45,164 nt of DNA from Thoreauomyces humboldtii (lineage: Eukaryota; Chytridiomycota; Chytridiomycetes; Spizellomycetales; Powellomycetaceae). Under the pieces are notes generated by a model that saw only the letters and a list, made by a program, of their open reading frames with translations, was not told the origin of the DNA and made no database searches. The translations under genes were made by a program, and so were the position numbers. The stretch is taken from NCBI GenBank assembly GCA_027596035.1, contig JADGJA010000089.1, positions 1-45,164 on the forward strand. The letters run 5' to 3'. This document shows, one piece after another, positions 1 to 11,760 of this stretch (positions within the stretch are counted from its first letter, which is position 1; each line of letters begins with the position of its first letter).

Positions 1-213
1 CCCCAACCCTCCCTAAGCACCGCCACGGAAGACCAAACTGCCCATAAGCAACCCCCTCTTCCATTCACTTTCACACTCAGAAAGCAAAGGCACTGGACTT
101 CACACAGCCTCAAATTCATTCCCTTGCCTCCCCTTCCTTCCTGATCAAAGCCTGTCCGTATCGACGTATCCCATCGTTTCAAGCCCTGCAGTCCGAAGTC
201 GCGTCCGTCAACA

Positions 214-1117
214 ATGCCAACCCTCACCACTGTCCCTCGCTCGGCCGCTTCAGCCGGTCCCACAGCGACAAACACCATCATCATCACGAACCTCACCCCC
301 GCAGCCTTCCAGAATGGCGGAGACAGGATACGGAAGGTGCTCGAAGAGTACGGAAACGTCACGCAGTTCATCCTCATCAAGTCCTTCAGTCGAATACTCG
401 GTGCGAATCCTTCTCTTTCGGCTTCGATGGTGCGGGAAGCGACCTGTGTTACTGACGATTCCGGGGTTCCTTTCGTTTACAGCCGTGTTCCAGCGGACGG
501 CGGACGCGCAACGGGCTCGACGTGAGCTCCACGAGGGTCCGAAGCTCGACGTCTCCACGAGGGTGTACTTTGGAGAACACACCGACACCACCCACCTCCT
601 CAACCCGGAGGCCGGAAGGACGATAGACCACCTTCAGGTCCCGGCCCTGGAACGCAACTTTCTCCTCTCCCCGCCGGGATCCCCGCCCGTCGACTGGGTC
701 CAGATCAGGGAGTCGGCTCCCGTGGCCGGTGGTCACTCGGACGCCCTGATGGCCGCGTTGAGGGAGCTCGAGGGAGACGACTTTAGGCTCGACGATCTGG
801 ACGTCCAGGCCGACGAGGTGTTCGACGTTCCAGCCACCGATCGGGATCATCCTGGGAGACACGTCCTGGTGTTCCATCCACCACCCCACGGCGACAATGG
901 CGGAGGCGGTACGGGTCGGTCGAACGTCGGCGATCGACATCATCTGAACGTTGGTGGTGGCGGCGGCGAGTTGCCCGTCATCGTGGTCGAGAACGTCGAC
1001 CTGGATCTCCCCACGTTCGTGCTACCACCACCTTCGGACGACTTTCTGTTCTCGGGACGGGGACCGCATCATACCCAACTGCCAAAGACGGCCATGCCTC
1101 CTGCATTGACCGTTTGA
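214..1117 (+). CDS. RCN1: Calcipressin (regulator of calcineurin, RCAN family)
   Basis: Two exons, 214-400 and 483-1117, around an 82-nt GT-AG intron (401-482) with a CTGAC-like branch site; they join in phase to 273 aa. The N-terminal part reads as the family's RRM-like fold (about residues 20-80, TIIITNLTPAAF near its start). The diagnostic calcipressin motif is present as FLLSPPGSPP (residues 122-131) followed by VDW. A C-terminal PVIVVE (227-232) resembles the PxIxIT calcineurin docking site. Family knowledge: cytosolic protein that binds the calcineurin phosphatase and tunes Ca2+ signalling. The tail contains an unusual glycine-rich linker (about 201-225). It converges on MON1, and its likely poly(A) signal lies 15 nt short of the MON1 stop. 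The start is the first ATG of the open frame. Confidence 0.93.
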
Positions 1118-1247
1118 TTGCGAGAATTGCGTTCCCTTTCCCGAAGCAGCAGCCTCGTCATTTCATGTCCATCTCCCTTTCAGCAGCAACTTTTTTTTTT
1201 GTGTGTCGTGTCGGATCGCAGAGCGCGAAAAGTCCAATTGAGAAAAA

Positions 1248-1253
1248 AATAAA
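1248..1253 (+). terminator. Poly(A) signal of the calcipressin gene
   Basis: AATAAA 131 nt after the calcipressin stop codon and 15 nt before the MON1 stop codon on the opposite strand. Any cleavage site 10-30 nt downstream would put the two convergent 3' ends in overlap. Confidence 0.55.
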
Positions 1254-1267
1254 TACAGTTTTCATCA

Positions 1268-3601
1268 TCATGTCTTTGCCCCGATTACCGGCACGGAGCT
1301 GATGAACACATGGTCGTCATTGCGTTTGAGCCAGCTATGGAGAGCCGACACGGCTTCCATGGCAGTAGATTTTGACACCAGAGGACTCAACGCGGCGTAA
1401 ATCTCGTACGAAGACACGACCTGTCGATGTAGGAGGTTTGATCAGCCGCAGGCGAGAAATGAGTTGCCAGCCGCAAGACGCGTAGAAAAGCACACACGAC
1501 GTACGCATGCAACCACAGCTTCCGAATCGCCGGCGTGAAAGAACACCGAGGAAGGATCCGTTCGAGCGTGCAGCGACTCCGATGCGCATTGGTATATTCT
1601 CAAAAGCCTGTTGACAAATAGAAGAGTTTGTTAGGATCGACGCAAAGGGTTTAGAACTGGGAAGGCCGTCATATACCTCCGCCAATCCTCTTTCCGGGTA
1701 TACGGTGGAGACGGCGCCGGGTGCGTGTATTGCACGAGCGGGATCGATTTGCAGATGAAGTGGCGCAGCGCGGGTACGCCAACCTCGACTGTTCAATGGA
1801 AAAAAAGTTGCATGAGCATCCGTAAGCGTCGACCGACGTTGATCCCGCTTGCAAGGACCGTCTTACCTATACTGTAAGGTATCGCATGGATTGCATCGTC
1901 GATATCATCAACGCAACCGGTTTCCTCCAATCCCTAGGGAAGCAAAACTATGGTTAGTGTCGAGACTTGGCTTAAGGGTTCATCTCCCCAAGGGAACCAC
2001 AAACTACTTTCGCACCTCAACGATTGCCTGCTTGTATTCTGACATCCCAAAGAAGGCGTCTTTGTCCGTGGCAACCAGGACCACGCACATGTCAGGTCCA
2101 ACAAACGCGACGTAGGCGTGCAGAAATGCGCTCGAGTTGAACTGCGGGAGACACACAGGCGTCCATGTCTCGCCGGAACGGAACCCCGAAGAGGACGAAA
2201 CCATGTTTGTTATGAGGTGAAGGTCTGCACATACGAGTAGGCGGGGTGAGTGATCCCGAACGCGGACCGGCGCATTGAGAACGGGACTTAGGTACCGGTC
2301 GGATGCAAACTGAAACGTTTCGGTCTTATCAAGCCGACCAGATGATCTTTCGCGAGCAGCATCCCGAAAGCCAGTCCTTGCGGTGTCGCCGTTGTTAAAT
2401 TCTGGGATATCTTTTGTCTTAACCGTGACGGCAATCGAAGACATTGTACTGCTTCCAGGAAGAATCCAGGAGAGCGCTGAAAGGACCTCGCCAACTGATC
2501 GAGGAACATCTCCGTGCCCGCCAGCAAGCTACGTAGATCGTAGTTCGACCGTTGATCAAAAATCCGTTTCAGTTGCGCCGACGTTAGGATGAACAGAACT
2601 TGCCCGTAGAGGTAGTCGAGTTGTTGTCGAAGCTACGAGATTAACGAGAATGGAGGAAAGGCAAGAAACAAGAGCGGGACGTTCTCTGATTCAGCGCATT
2701 AAAAAGCAGAACCCTTACGGGGCACGCCGGCGAGGCAAGAGCTGAAGTTATTGTACCTGGACTTCCGACTCTCCTGTCGACGAGACCGCCACGAGATAGA
2801 GAGGTCCTTTCATCGAAAACACGAACTTGTGAACTCCGGCGTTCAGACATCTGGAGCCGACGCCGGATCAGGGTTTTGCCACGACCAATGTCATCAAACC
2901 GATGGTATCCTACCGCACAGAGTCGTCATCGCTCACGTAGAACGAGATGATGGCCTGGATGAGGCCCATAAAACTCGAAAGTTTGGATTCGTCGCCATAT
3001 CTTTCAATTGTAGGATCATCAAGATGACGCTCCGGAAGCGGGACCAGCACCATCAACGATCTCCCCACCTGGAATAGATAGGCTTTCCAGCGCTACTCAG
3101 GATGAAAAAATGCTTCTTTCGATTCGCCCAGCGAGCCGAATTTGGGCCTGGGAACATGTCCACGCGTCAGCGTGCGCCGGCCGTCAAGGCAGTCCGTGCA
3201 GCCCAATCTGGAGGTGCTCGGGTTCGAAAAAGCCCACACCTTCATCTGCATGCCGGTGCAATGGATCTCCTTTTGTCGTAGCGGCCGGTTCGACGTTGTG
3301 ATGCTGGAATGATCTCCGCCGGGTCTCCGCAATAAGGTCGGGCCGCGCAGGATCGTCCGCGCGTCGTAGATCCTCCACGAGATCTATGATTGCTTGGTTA
3401 ACACCGACGAGACCAGTTTGAGATCTCTGGGACTGCGTCGGTCGCATTACCAGGAGTACTGGTCCCGGACGGTCGCTCAGAGCTGCTGTTTCCTGCTCTT
3501 GCTATCGAACCGCGAAGAAGAACGGAGGCTTCGGACAAATCCTGCGGAGGAAGTGATGATGGTCGTCGTTCTTCTCCTACTGGCTCGTCTATGAATGACA
3601 T
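1268..3601 (-). CDS. MON1: Vacuolar fusion protein MON1 (Rab7 GEF subunit)
   Basis: Multi-exon minus-strand gene. Successive exons give the family's landmarks in order: [19 protein letters not shown] (around 3110-3060), a [15 protein letters not shown] helix (about 2950-2910), [20 protein letters not shown] (about 2830-2760), [17 protein letters not shown] (about 2630-2580), [10 protein letters not shown] (about 2527-2500), the exon joining HPT to [19 protein letters not shown] (near 2290-2190), and the C-terminal [20 protein letters not shown] followed by AKT and a stop at 1268. Family knowledge: with CCZ1 it forms the longin-type GEF that loads Ypt7/Rab7 on late endosomes and vacuoles. The N-terminus is poorly conserved. 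The start at 3601 ([11 protein letters not shown], acidic) and the roughly 300-nt intron 3147-3450 are the least certain parts; that intron could hide another exon. Confidence 0.92.
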
Positions 3602-3903
3602 CCTCTCGGCGCTGAGGCTCTCATCTAAGGCTGGGAAAGGATGTTGCTGGGTGATTGTGCTGGATGGGCAAGCCGGTCGGTCCCCCGTCATACAGTCATG
3701 TTTGCTTAGGGTTGTGGGTTCTGCGTTTCCCTCTCGAAAATTCCAAATCACTTGCCCCATACAAGGTTGGTCAAGCAACTCATCCTCATTTCCTCCGAAC
3801 CTCAAATACAACAACGCATCGGCTCTCGCCAGTCTCGTTCGGTCAGATCAACTTGCATCTCGCAACAACTTGTTATCCTCTTTCCGTTTCATAAGTAGTC
3901 AAT
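3602..3903. promoter_or_regulatory. Divergent MON1/U2AF35 promoter with telo-box-like site
   Basis: Roughly 300 nt between the two divergent start codons. It contains TTAGGGTT at 3706-3713 (AACCCTAA on the other strand), the telo-box core known in other fungi and plants as a site for Tbf1/TRF-like factors near translation and RNA genes. No TATA box is evident. The functional assignment is inference from the motif alone. Confidence 0.35.
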
Positions 3904-4896
3904 ATGGCTGGTGGGTGCTTATTCCGGAGATGGGCGGCGATCCTCCGGACCGAGATCTCTCCTCACAGTTCACTATAACTCACTGTAAGCTAACTTTCGA
4001 TCGTTTTCGCAGATCACCTGGCTTCCATCTACGGAACCGAAAAAGACAAGGTCAACTGCTCGTTCTACTTCAAGATCGGCGCCTGCCGACACGGCGAACG
4101 ATGCTCCCGCAAGCACGTGAAGCCTTCCTTCTCCCAGACCGTCCTCCTCTCCAACGTCTATCAGAATCCCGCCCACGAACCCACCTGCGGTCTCACCGAG
4201 CCAGAGCTCCAGGAGCACTTTGACCTGTTCTGGGACGACATCTTTGTGGAACTTGCGAAGTACGGAGAGATTGAGGAGATGAACGTGTGCGATAACGTCG
4301 GCGATCATCTCGTTGGGAGTGAGTGCTTGCTAGTCTCTCCGCGGGCCCGGGCGGGCAAAAGCGTACTTCCGAAAGAGTTCGCTGCGCTCGTACCGTACAT
4401 GTCATCATGCTAAACCGTCTTGTATCTGCTTTCAGACGTTTACGTCCGCTACAAGTACGAGGAGGACGCAGGCAAAGCGGTGCTGGAGCTCAACGAGCGG
4501 TTCTACGCCGGACGACCTCTCTACGCCGAGCTCTCCCCCGTGACCGACTTTGGAGAGGCGTGCTGCCGGCAGTACGAGACGGCTGAGTGCACTCGCGGAG
4601 GCTTCTGCAACTTCATGCACCTGAAGCTCGTGTCGCGAGCGGTGGAGAAGGATCTGTTGGCCGCGCAGAAGGAGTCGTTGGCCATCAAGAAGAGGGAGAA
4701 GCGCATGGCGGCACGAGGGTCAAAGAGCACGAGCAGGGAACGTGCGGCAGCCAATGGAGGGCCGGACGAGGGTCCGGTGTCGGCTTCCGGAGGAGGTCAT
4801 CGATCGAGCCGCCATCGATCTAGATCCGGAGATAGGAGACGGGACGACAGGGACCCCTATCCTTCCGGTGGATACAAAGAGGAGCGTGCTTGGTGA
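3904..4896 (+). CDS. U2AF1: Splicing factor U2AF small subunit (U2AF35)
   Basis: Three exons, 3904-3910, 4013-4318 and 4436-4896, join in phase to 257 aa. The first coding exon is only 7 nt (MAD split). Zinc finger 1 is C18, C27, C33, H37 inside [16 protein letters not shown], followed by the RRM-like UHM ([15 protein letters not shown], then [15 protein letters not shown]). Zinc finger 2 sits in [21 protein letters not shown]. The tail is short, with RS/RD pairs ([17 protein letters not shown]). Family knowledge: nuclear heterodimer partner of U2AF65 that reads the 3' splice-site AG. Ser34, next to zinc-finger Cys33, is conserved. The human protein is 240 aa, so the length is normal. AATAAA at 4972-4977 probably ends the transcript. 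Confidence 0.95.
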
Positions 4897-4977
4897 TTGA
4901 GAAGGTCCCCTCCGCTGCGGTGATGGGTATGCGGTTGCGTCGGACTGCGCCGACCCGCAAGTGGGCTGGTAAATAAA

Positions 4978-7664
<2,687 letters not shown>

Positions 7665-8111
7665 AGAGGTTCCGACCCCGAACAGCCATTCCCCATTTTC
7701 TCCACCAGCAAAAAAGAAACGTTCCTTGGAGAAGCGGTCGGGGACATCATTCAGCCCACTTTGTCTGAGGAATGAAGGTTACAGAAGATGCACCCTCCGC
7801 GATCGACCCTTCCTCCCTCCCTATCCTCTTGGGGGGCAATTGGCCGTTAAGGACGCGCCGAGTAGATGCGTTCCCCTTCCCACTGCCCTCTTTCTTACAC
7901 ACAATGCTCCTGCCCTTTCTGCCTTCCTCTGCCTGCAAGGAAAAGTAATCCACGGACGTCCCTTCGTTGCGTTTGGGTGTGTGGGCGACGCTTGCGAGGC
8001 GACCAGGTTGACGGTAATCCTGGTATTTCTTCCCCAGGCATATGATGTTCGGGTTTCCTCTCTGGTTTTGCCCTCCCCCTCGAACACATTAGCACGGCAC
8101 TCTATTCCAGA

Positions 8112-8586
8112 ATGGCCGCTACCCCAAAGACCGGCATCGCCGTCGGCAACAACAAGGGCCACGTCACCGCCAGGCGCGAGCTCCAGCCCAAGCCCGTTCA
8201 CCGCAAGGGTGTACGTCCCCGCGTTTCTTCCTCCCCCACTTGGAGAGTCCTTGTGAAATGTGACTGACGAAAGAATTTGCCCCTAGACCCTCGCCAAGCG
8301 CACAAAGTTCGTCCGCGAGCTGATCCGCGAGGTCGCAGGATACTCTCCCTACGAGAAGCGCATCATGGAGCTGCTCAAGAACTCAGCCGACAAGCGAGCC
8401 CGTAAGCTCGCTAAGCGCAGGGTAACAGAAAAGTCCCCCATCGGGATCTCCCACATGCCCTGACCTAACCAAAACGTTCCGACGACGATTTTCATGTAGC
8501 TCGGTACCTTCGGTCGCGCAAAAAGAAAGGTCGAGGAGATGTCCGGCGTCATCGCCGAGACTCGTCGTACCACCGCTACTCACTGA
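8112..8586 (+). CDS. RPL36: 60S ribosomal protein eL36
   Basis: Three exons, 8112-8210, 8287-8421 and 8500-8586, join in phase to 106 aa (human eL36 is 105). Signature segments are [57 protein letters not shown] and [20 protein letters not shown]. Intron 2 has a good branch-site match (CTAAC in TGACCTAACC). Structural protein of the large ribosomal subunit. The interval 7665-8111 between ARF1 and this start is pyrimidine-rich and holds no other gene; it should contain the ARF1 3' end and the promoter here. Confidence 0.97.
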
Positions 8587-9179
8587 AGAAAAGAAGTGCG
8601 GTCTTTACTTCACTCCTTTTTCTTTTTTTTGTCGCCGAATCAAACACGATTTGTCTACATTCAACACGTCTGCGAGTAGAACATCTGGAGGATGGGATGT
8701 CAGGCATCGTTGTGCTTCTGGGCATTGGGATGGAGAGGAGAGCGGGAGTTCGCTGTGTTGCATCGCGGACTTGGAGAATGGTAAACCTGGTTGCAGGCGT
8801 AAAAGGTGCGGTAAGTGACGATATTTCGAAGAAGATACATCGTCACAAGAAGAGAATGGGCTTCCTGCTGCAAAAGTCCGACGAGGAACGTCAAGTAAAG
8901 GGGAATGACTGTAAACTCTATTGTTGAGAACGTAAGGTGGTGTCGGCCGGATGATTAACTGGGGGAAAACTACGCCAGATCGGCATCTAATCTACTATAC
9001 GCATCGCCGACGCGCCTTCGGAAAGGCTGATCGTGCAGAGACGAGGAACTGGGCAATCTGTCCAGAGGATGGAAGGCGGTATGCCGTTGGCTGTTGGCGT
9101 CGTGGACGTTGAGCTTACGCCTGATGAACTCGAGCAGACGATCCAGCGTCCGCGATCTCACTGCAGGCAGCTGGACTAG
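8587..9179. other. Interval between convergent RPL36 and surface-protein gene
   Basis: About 590 nt of 3' flank for both neighbours. Short plus-strand frames around 8697-8927 show no domain, and no clear AATAAA is seen. Nothing further can be supported. Confidence 0.4.
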
Positions 9180-10172
9180 TCACACGCAAGCGAGGACGGC
9201 CGCGACGGCCGCGACGGAGCAACCCACGATGACGGCGATGGAGGGACGGGACCCGGCGTCAGCGCCCGACTTGACCATCTGGTTGACTCCGGTGGTGGGA
9301 GGGGCAATGTATCCAGAAGGTCTACCCTCCGAAGGGAAGCCCGACGTCTTCTCGTTGGGGATCATGCAGTATCCGGAGATGACGATGTTGCCTCCGAGAC
9401 TCCCTCCCATCTGTCCGCAGGTGTCCGTGCCGGACGGGTACTTGTGTCCGGCGACCGACCCGAAGATGCAGGTGGAGCAGGTGCTGTCGCACCAGTCCTG
9501 AACGTACGCGGACCCGTCGTACTGGCATGAGAAGGACTGGTATCGGACCCGAGTTCCCGTGCCGTCGGGTGCACTGGCGGTGCCCATGTTTCGGCATTTT
9601 CCGTCAGCCAGGTAGGCTTGACGTTGCCAAAGACTGTTGTAGCCGTCAATGTTTGCGCAAGCGGGCGTGCCGATCGAGTTGTCGTATGTGTTGACTGCAG
9701 AGGGAAGCGGGTCAGATGAAGGAAAATAGTACAGAGTCACCAGTCTCGGCGAGTGATGATCCAGGCTACTTACGGACGAAGTAAGTCGAACCGTAGGTCT
9801 CGGGAGGAAAGAAGGCAGTCTTGATACCGTCGGGCTTTGTTGCTGTCGGGTCCAAGCAGTTGGAGGACACAGACTTGCCTCCATAGTTCAGAACGATGGA
9901 ATCGTCAAACAAGCAGCTTTGACTATCGAGGTGCCCGCAAGACGCTGCCGTGTACGCTGCCGTGCTGGTGTTGACTGAAGGGTAGGAGAAGAGGGGTGAG
10001 CTTGCTGAACTCGGACGGGAAGTATTCAGAAACAGAACTCACTTATCCAGCTGAAGCGCGTGGGTGCTGATGTCCCGCATGTGTCTGGATAGATTGTCTG
10101 GTTGCTGACGCTCGCGCCTGCTCCGCGGATGGCGACCAGCGCTGCGATGAGGAAGAGTGTCTTGACGGACAT
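9180..10172 (-). CDS. Cysteine-rich secreted protein, probable GPI-anchored surface protein
   Basis: Exons 10043-10172, 9774-9974 and 9180-9694 join in phase to 281 aa. The N-terminus MSVKTLFLIAALVAIRGAGA is a clear signal peptide. The mature part is rich in Cys, Gly, Ser and Thr (for example CQYDGSAYVQDWCDSTCSTC), with several N-glycosylation sequons such as NQT. The protein ends in a hydrophobic stretch (IAVIVGCSVAAVAAVLACV) with no cytosolic tail, preceded by small residues, as in GPI-anchor signals; a single C-terminal membrane helix is the alternative. No known domain was recognised. Exons 2 and 3 both start with the same TCAACAC in the same phase, hinting at exon duplication. Probably a lineage-specific cell-surface protein; the job is unknown. 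Confidence 0.78.
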
Positions 10173-10273
10173 TGTAAGGGGTATATGTGTGCCGTAGGTG
10201 GTCGAAATGGCTTGAGTAGAGAGTCCGATGCTGTTCACGTGCGAAAGGTGGAAACAAGGCTACGCAGAGCACC

Positions 10274-10282
10274 TCATATATG
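10274..10282 (-). promoter_or_regulatory. TATA-like box of the surface-protein gene
   Basis: Reads CATATATGA on the minus strand, about 100 nt before the start codon at 10172. Position and composition fit a TATA element; a transcription start would be needed to confirm it. Confidence 0.45.
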
Positions 10283-10601
10283 AAGGACGAGCATGACAAG
10301 AGTGCGGCCCAGCCCCCACCACAGGAGGCAGCAGTAACGGCAGCGGCGATTGAACGCGAGCGAGGGGGACTGTGAAGAAAGGGGAGAAGGGGAGAAAAGA
10401 ATGTGAAATTTTACCTCCAACAGGAACACCTTTGCTCTCTCAGCACGCAACGTTTTGGAGTGGGACCGAGAGCCAGGGCTGAGGTACCCCTCCTGTTATT
10501 CGTGGGACAGCGGCATCTTGTGAGGCGCAAGCCTCGAAAAGGCTCATGGTTGCGTACGTGGCTTATTATTTTGCGCAGCACCCTGAGATTCCATCAAATT
10601 C

Positions 10602-10675
10602 GCACCCATGGTTTAGTTGGCTATAACATCTGCTTAACACGCAGAAGGTCTCCAGTTCAATCCTGGATGGGTGTA
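10602..10675 (+). tRNA. trnV-AAC: tRNA-Val(AAC)
   Basis: Folds as a cloverleaf by hand. The acceptor arm GCACCCA (10602-10608) pairs with TGGGTGT (10668-10674), with a G1-U72 wobble at the end, and the discriminator is A. The D-arm is GTTTAGTTGGCTATAAC and the anticodon stem TCTGC/GCAGA carries loop TTAACAC (anticodon AAC). The variable loop is AGGTC and the T-arm is TCCAG-TTCAATC-CTGGA. TGGTTTAGTTGG serves as A box and AGTTCAATCC as B box. There is no intron. T-rich stretches around 10718-10731 can act as the Pol III terminator. Confidence 0.9.
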
Positions 10676-10883
10676 CAGTGCTCCTCGCTTCATTGCGAAG
10701 CAGCATCGCTGTGATCTTTCTTTTGATTTTTGCTGCTTCCGAAATGATGGCCTGACATGAATCGTTACTTCAGGTCGAGAGACGGATAATGTTGTTCATG
10801 ATACATGTAGAGTACAGTGTGCCGCAAGGGGCTGAGAGAGAGGGGAACAGTCGTCAGGCAACTGCAATGAGCCGACCAATCTT

Positions 10884-11186
10884 TCATGCACGGTCACGCT
10901 TGGTGGTTGGAGGACCGACTATCCCAATGCCAGAAAAGAACCCGCCGCTGGGATGATGGGAGAGGCTGATGCCGAAGGTGTCGACGGTAGGGTGGTCGCG
11001 TCTTCGGCGATCGGACAGTGATGGAACGCGGGAGGACGAGGGAGGATCGGTCTTGCTGACGACCTTCGAGGAGACGGTCGATCCGGTCGGCTTCCTGTTG
11101 ACCAGTATGCTTTGTGAAGGCGTGGTTGGCGGCGTCCATGGGTTGGCCGCGTCCTTTGGTTCGGTTCTGCTGCTTGAAGATCCCAT
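10884..11186 (-). CDS. Small Ser/Pro-rich protein, possibly N-myristoylated
   Basis: An intronless frame of 100 codons starting MGSSSSRTEP, which fits an N-myristoylation signal. The rest is Ser/Thr/Pro/Arg-rich and looks disordered (TPPTTPSQS, SDRRRRDHPT) with a glycine-rich end (GGFFSGIGIVGPP). A TATA-like element (11291-11299, minus strand) sits about 105 nt upstream, a spacing like that of the neighbouring surface-protein gene. No homologue was recognised, and an overlapping frame starting at 11226 is also open. It may be a lineage-specific gene or chance. Confidence 0.35.
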   Translation of the reverse strand: MGSSSSRTEPKDAANPWTPPTTPSQSILVNRKPTGSTVSSKVVSKTDPPSSSRVPSLSDRRRRDHPTVDTFGISLSHHPSGGFFSGIGIVGPPTTKRDRA

Positions 11187-11290
11187 GTTTTCGAAAAAGG
11201 TTGCGCACCAAGGTCAAGCCAAGCAAGGGTCGGTGGATGGAGTGGTTGGGAAAGAGTTTAGTACATCCTGAAGAGGGTCATGCTCGCGCT

Positions 11291-11299
11291 GCTTATATG
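11291..11299 (-). promoter_or_regulatory. TATA-like box upstream of the small MGSSSS frame
   Basis: CATATAAGC on the minus strand, about 105 nt before the ATG at 11186. It is the main non-coding support for the small gene. Confidence 0.4.
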
Positions 11300-11760
11300 C
11301 CTCTCGGGAGAGGGAGTGCATGTTGACTGCATGTCTGGCATCGACTCTGGTCGGCAGCCCTGTTGGCAAAGCTGGATGTCCGTCCGACAGCGATATTTGC
11401 CGGTTGCCTTGGCGCATTGTGTCCAGCGTCTTTCCTTACCGGTATCGCAGAGAACATTTGGAGAAAAGAAAAGAGGAAAGAGGATTACTGGATGGACATC
11501 AAGGAGTCCTGAGGGAATGCGCGGAATTCGAAAGAGCTACAGTAATCGACCCGACCTGCCGTCTGGGATTCGATCCGATCATTCTATCTGCAGCCTTCTC
11601 AGGCATGCTTCAAGCGGATTCGCATAGGAAGTGAGGTTACAACCTCATGTGTATTTTCACTTTGAAATATGATGCGTATGCCCTGATTGTCTACCTTTTC
11701 CCTTCAAGTTTCTCAATCCTGCATTGGTTTTTCGTCAGCTGCGACATTCCACGTCTGGAA

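Noticed and set aside
9646..9884. Upstream extension of the surface protein's third exon as one long open frame
   Set aside because: It would lose the signal peptide and cross good donor and acceptor sites; the three-exon model gives signal peptide and anchor in one frame.
10403..10714. Plus-strand open frame of 103 codons
   Set aside because: It runs straight through the tRNA-Val gene.
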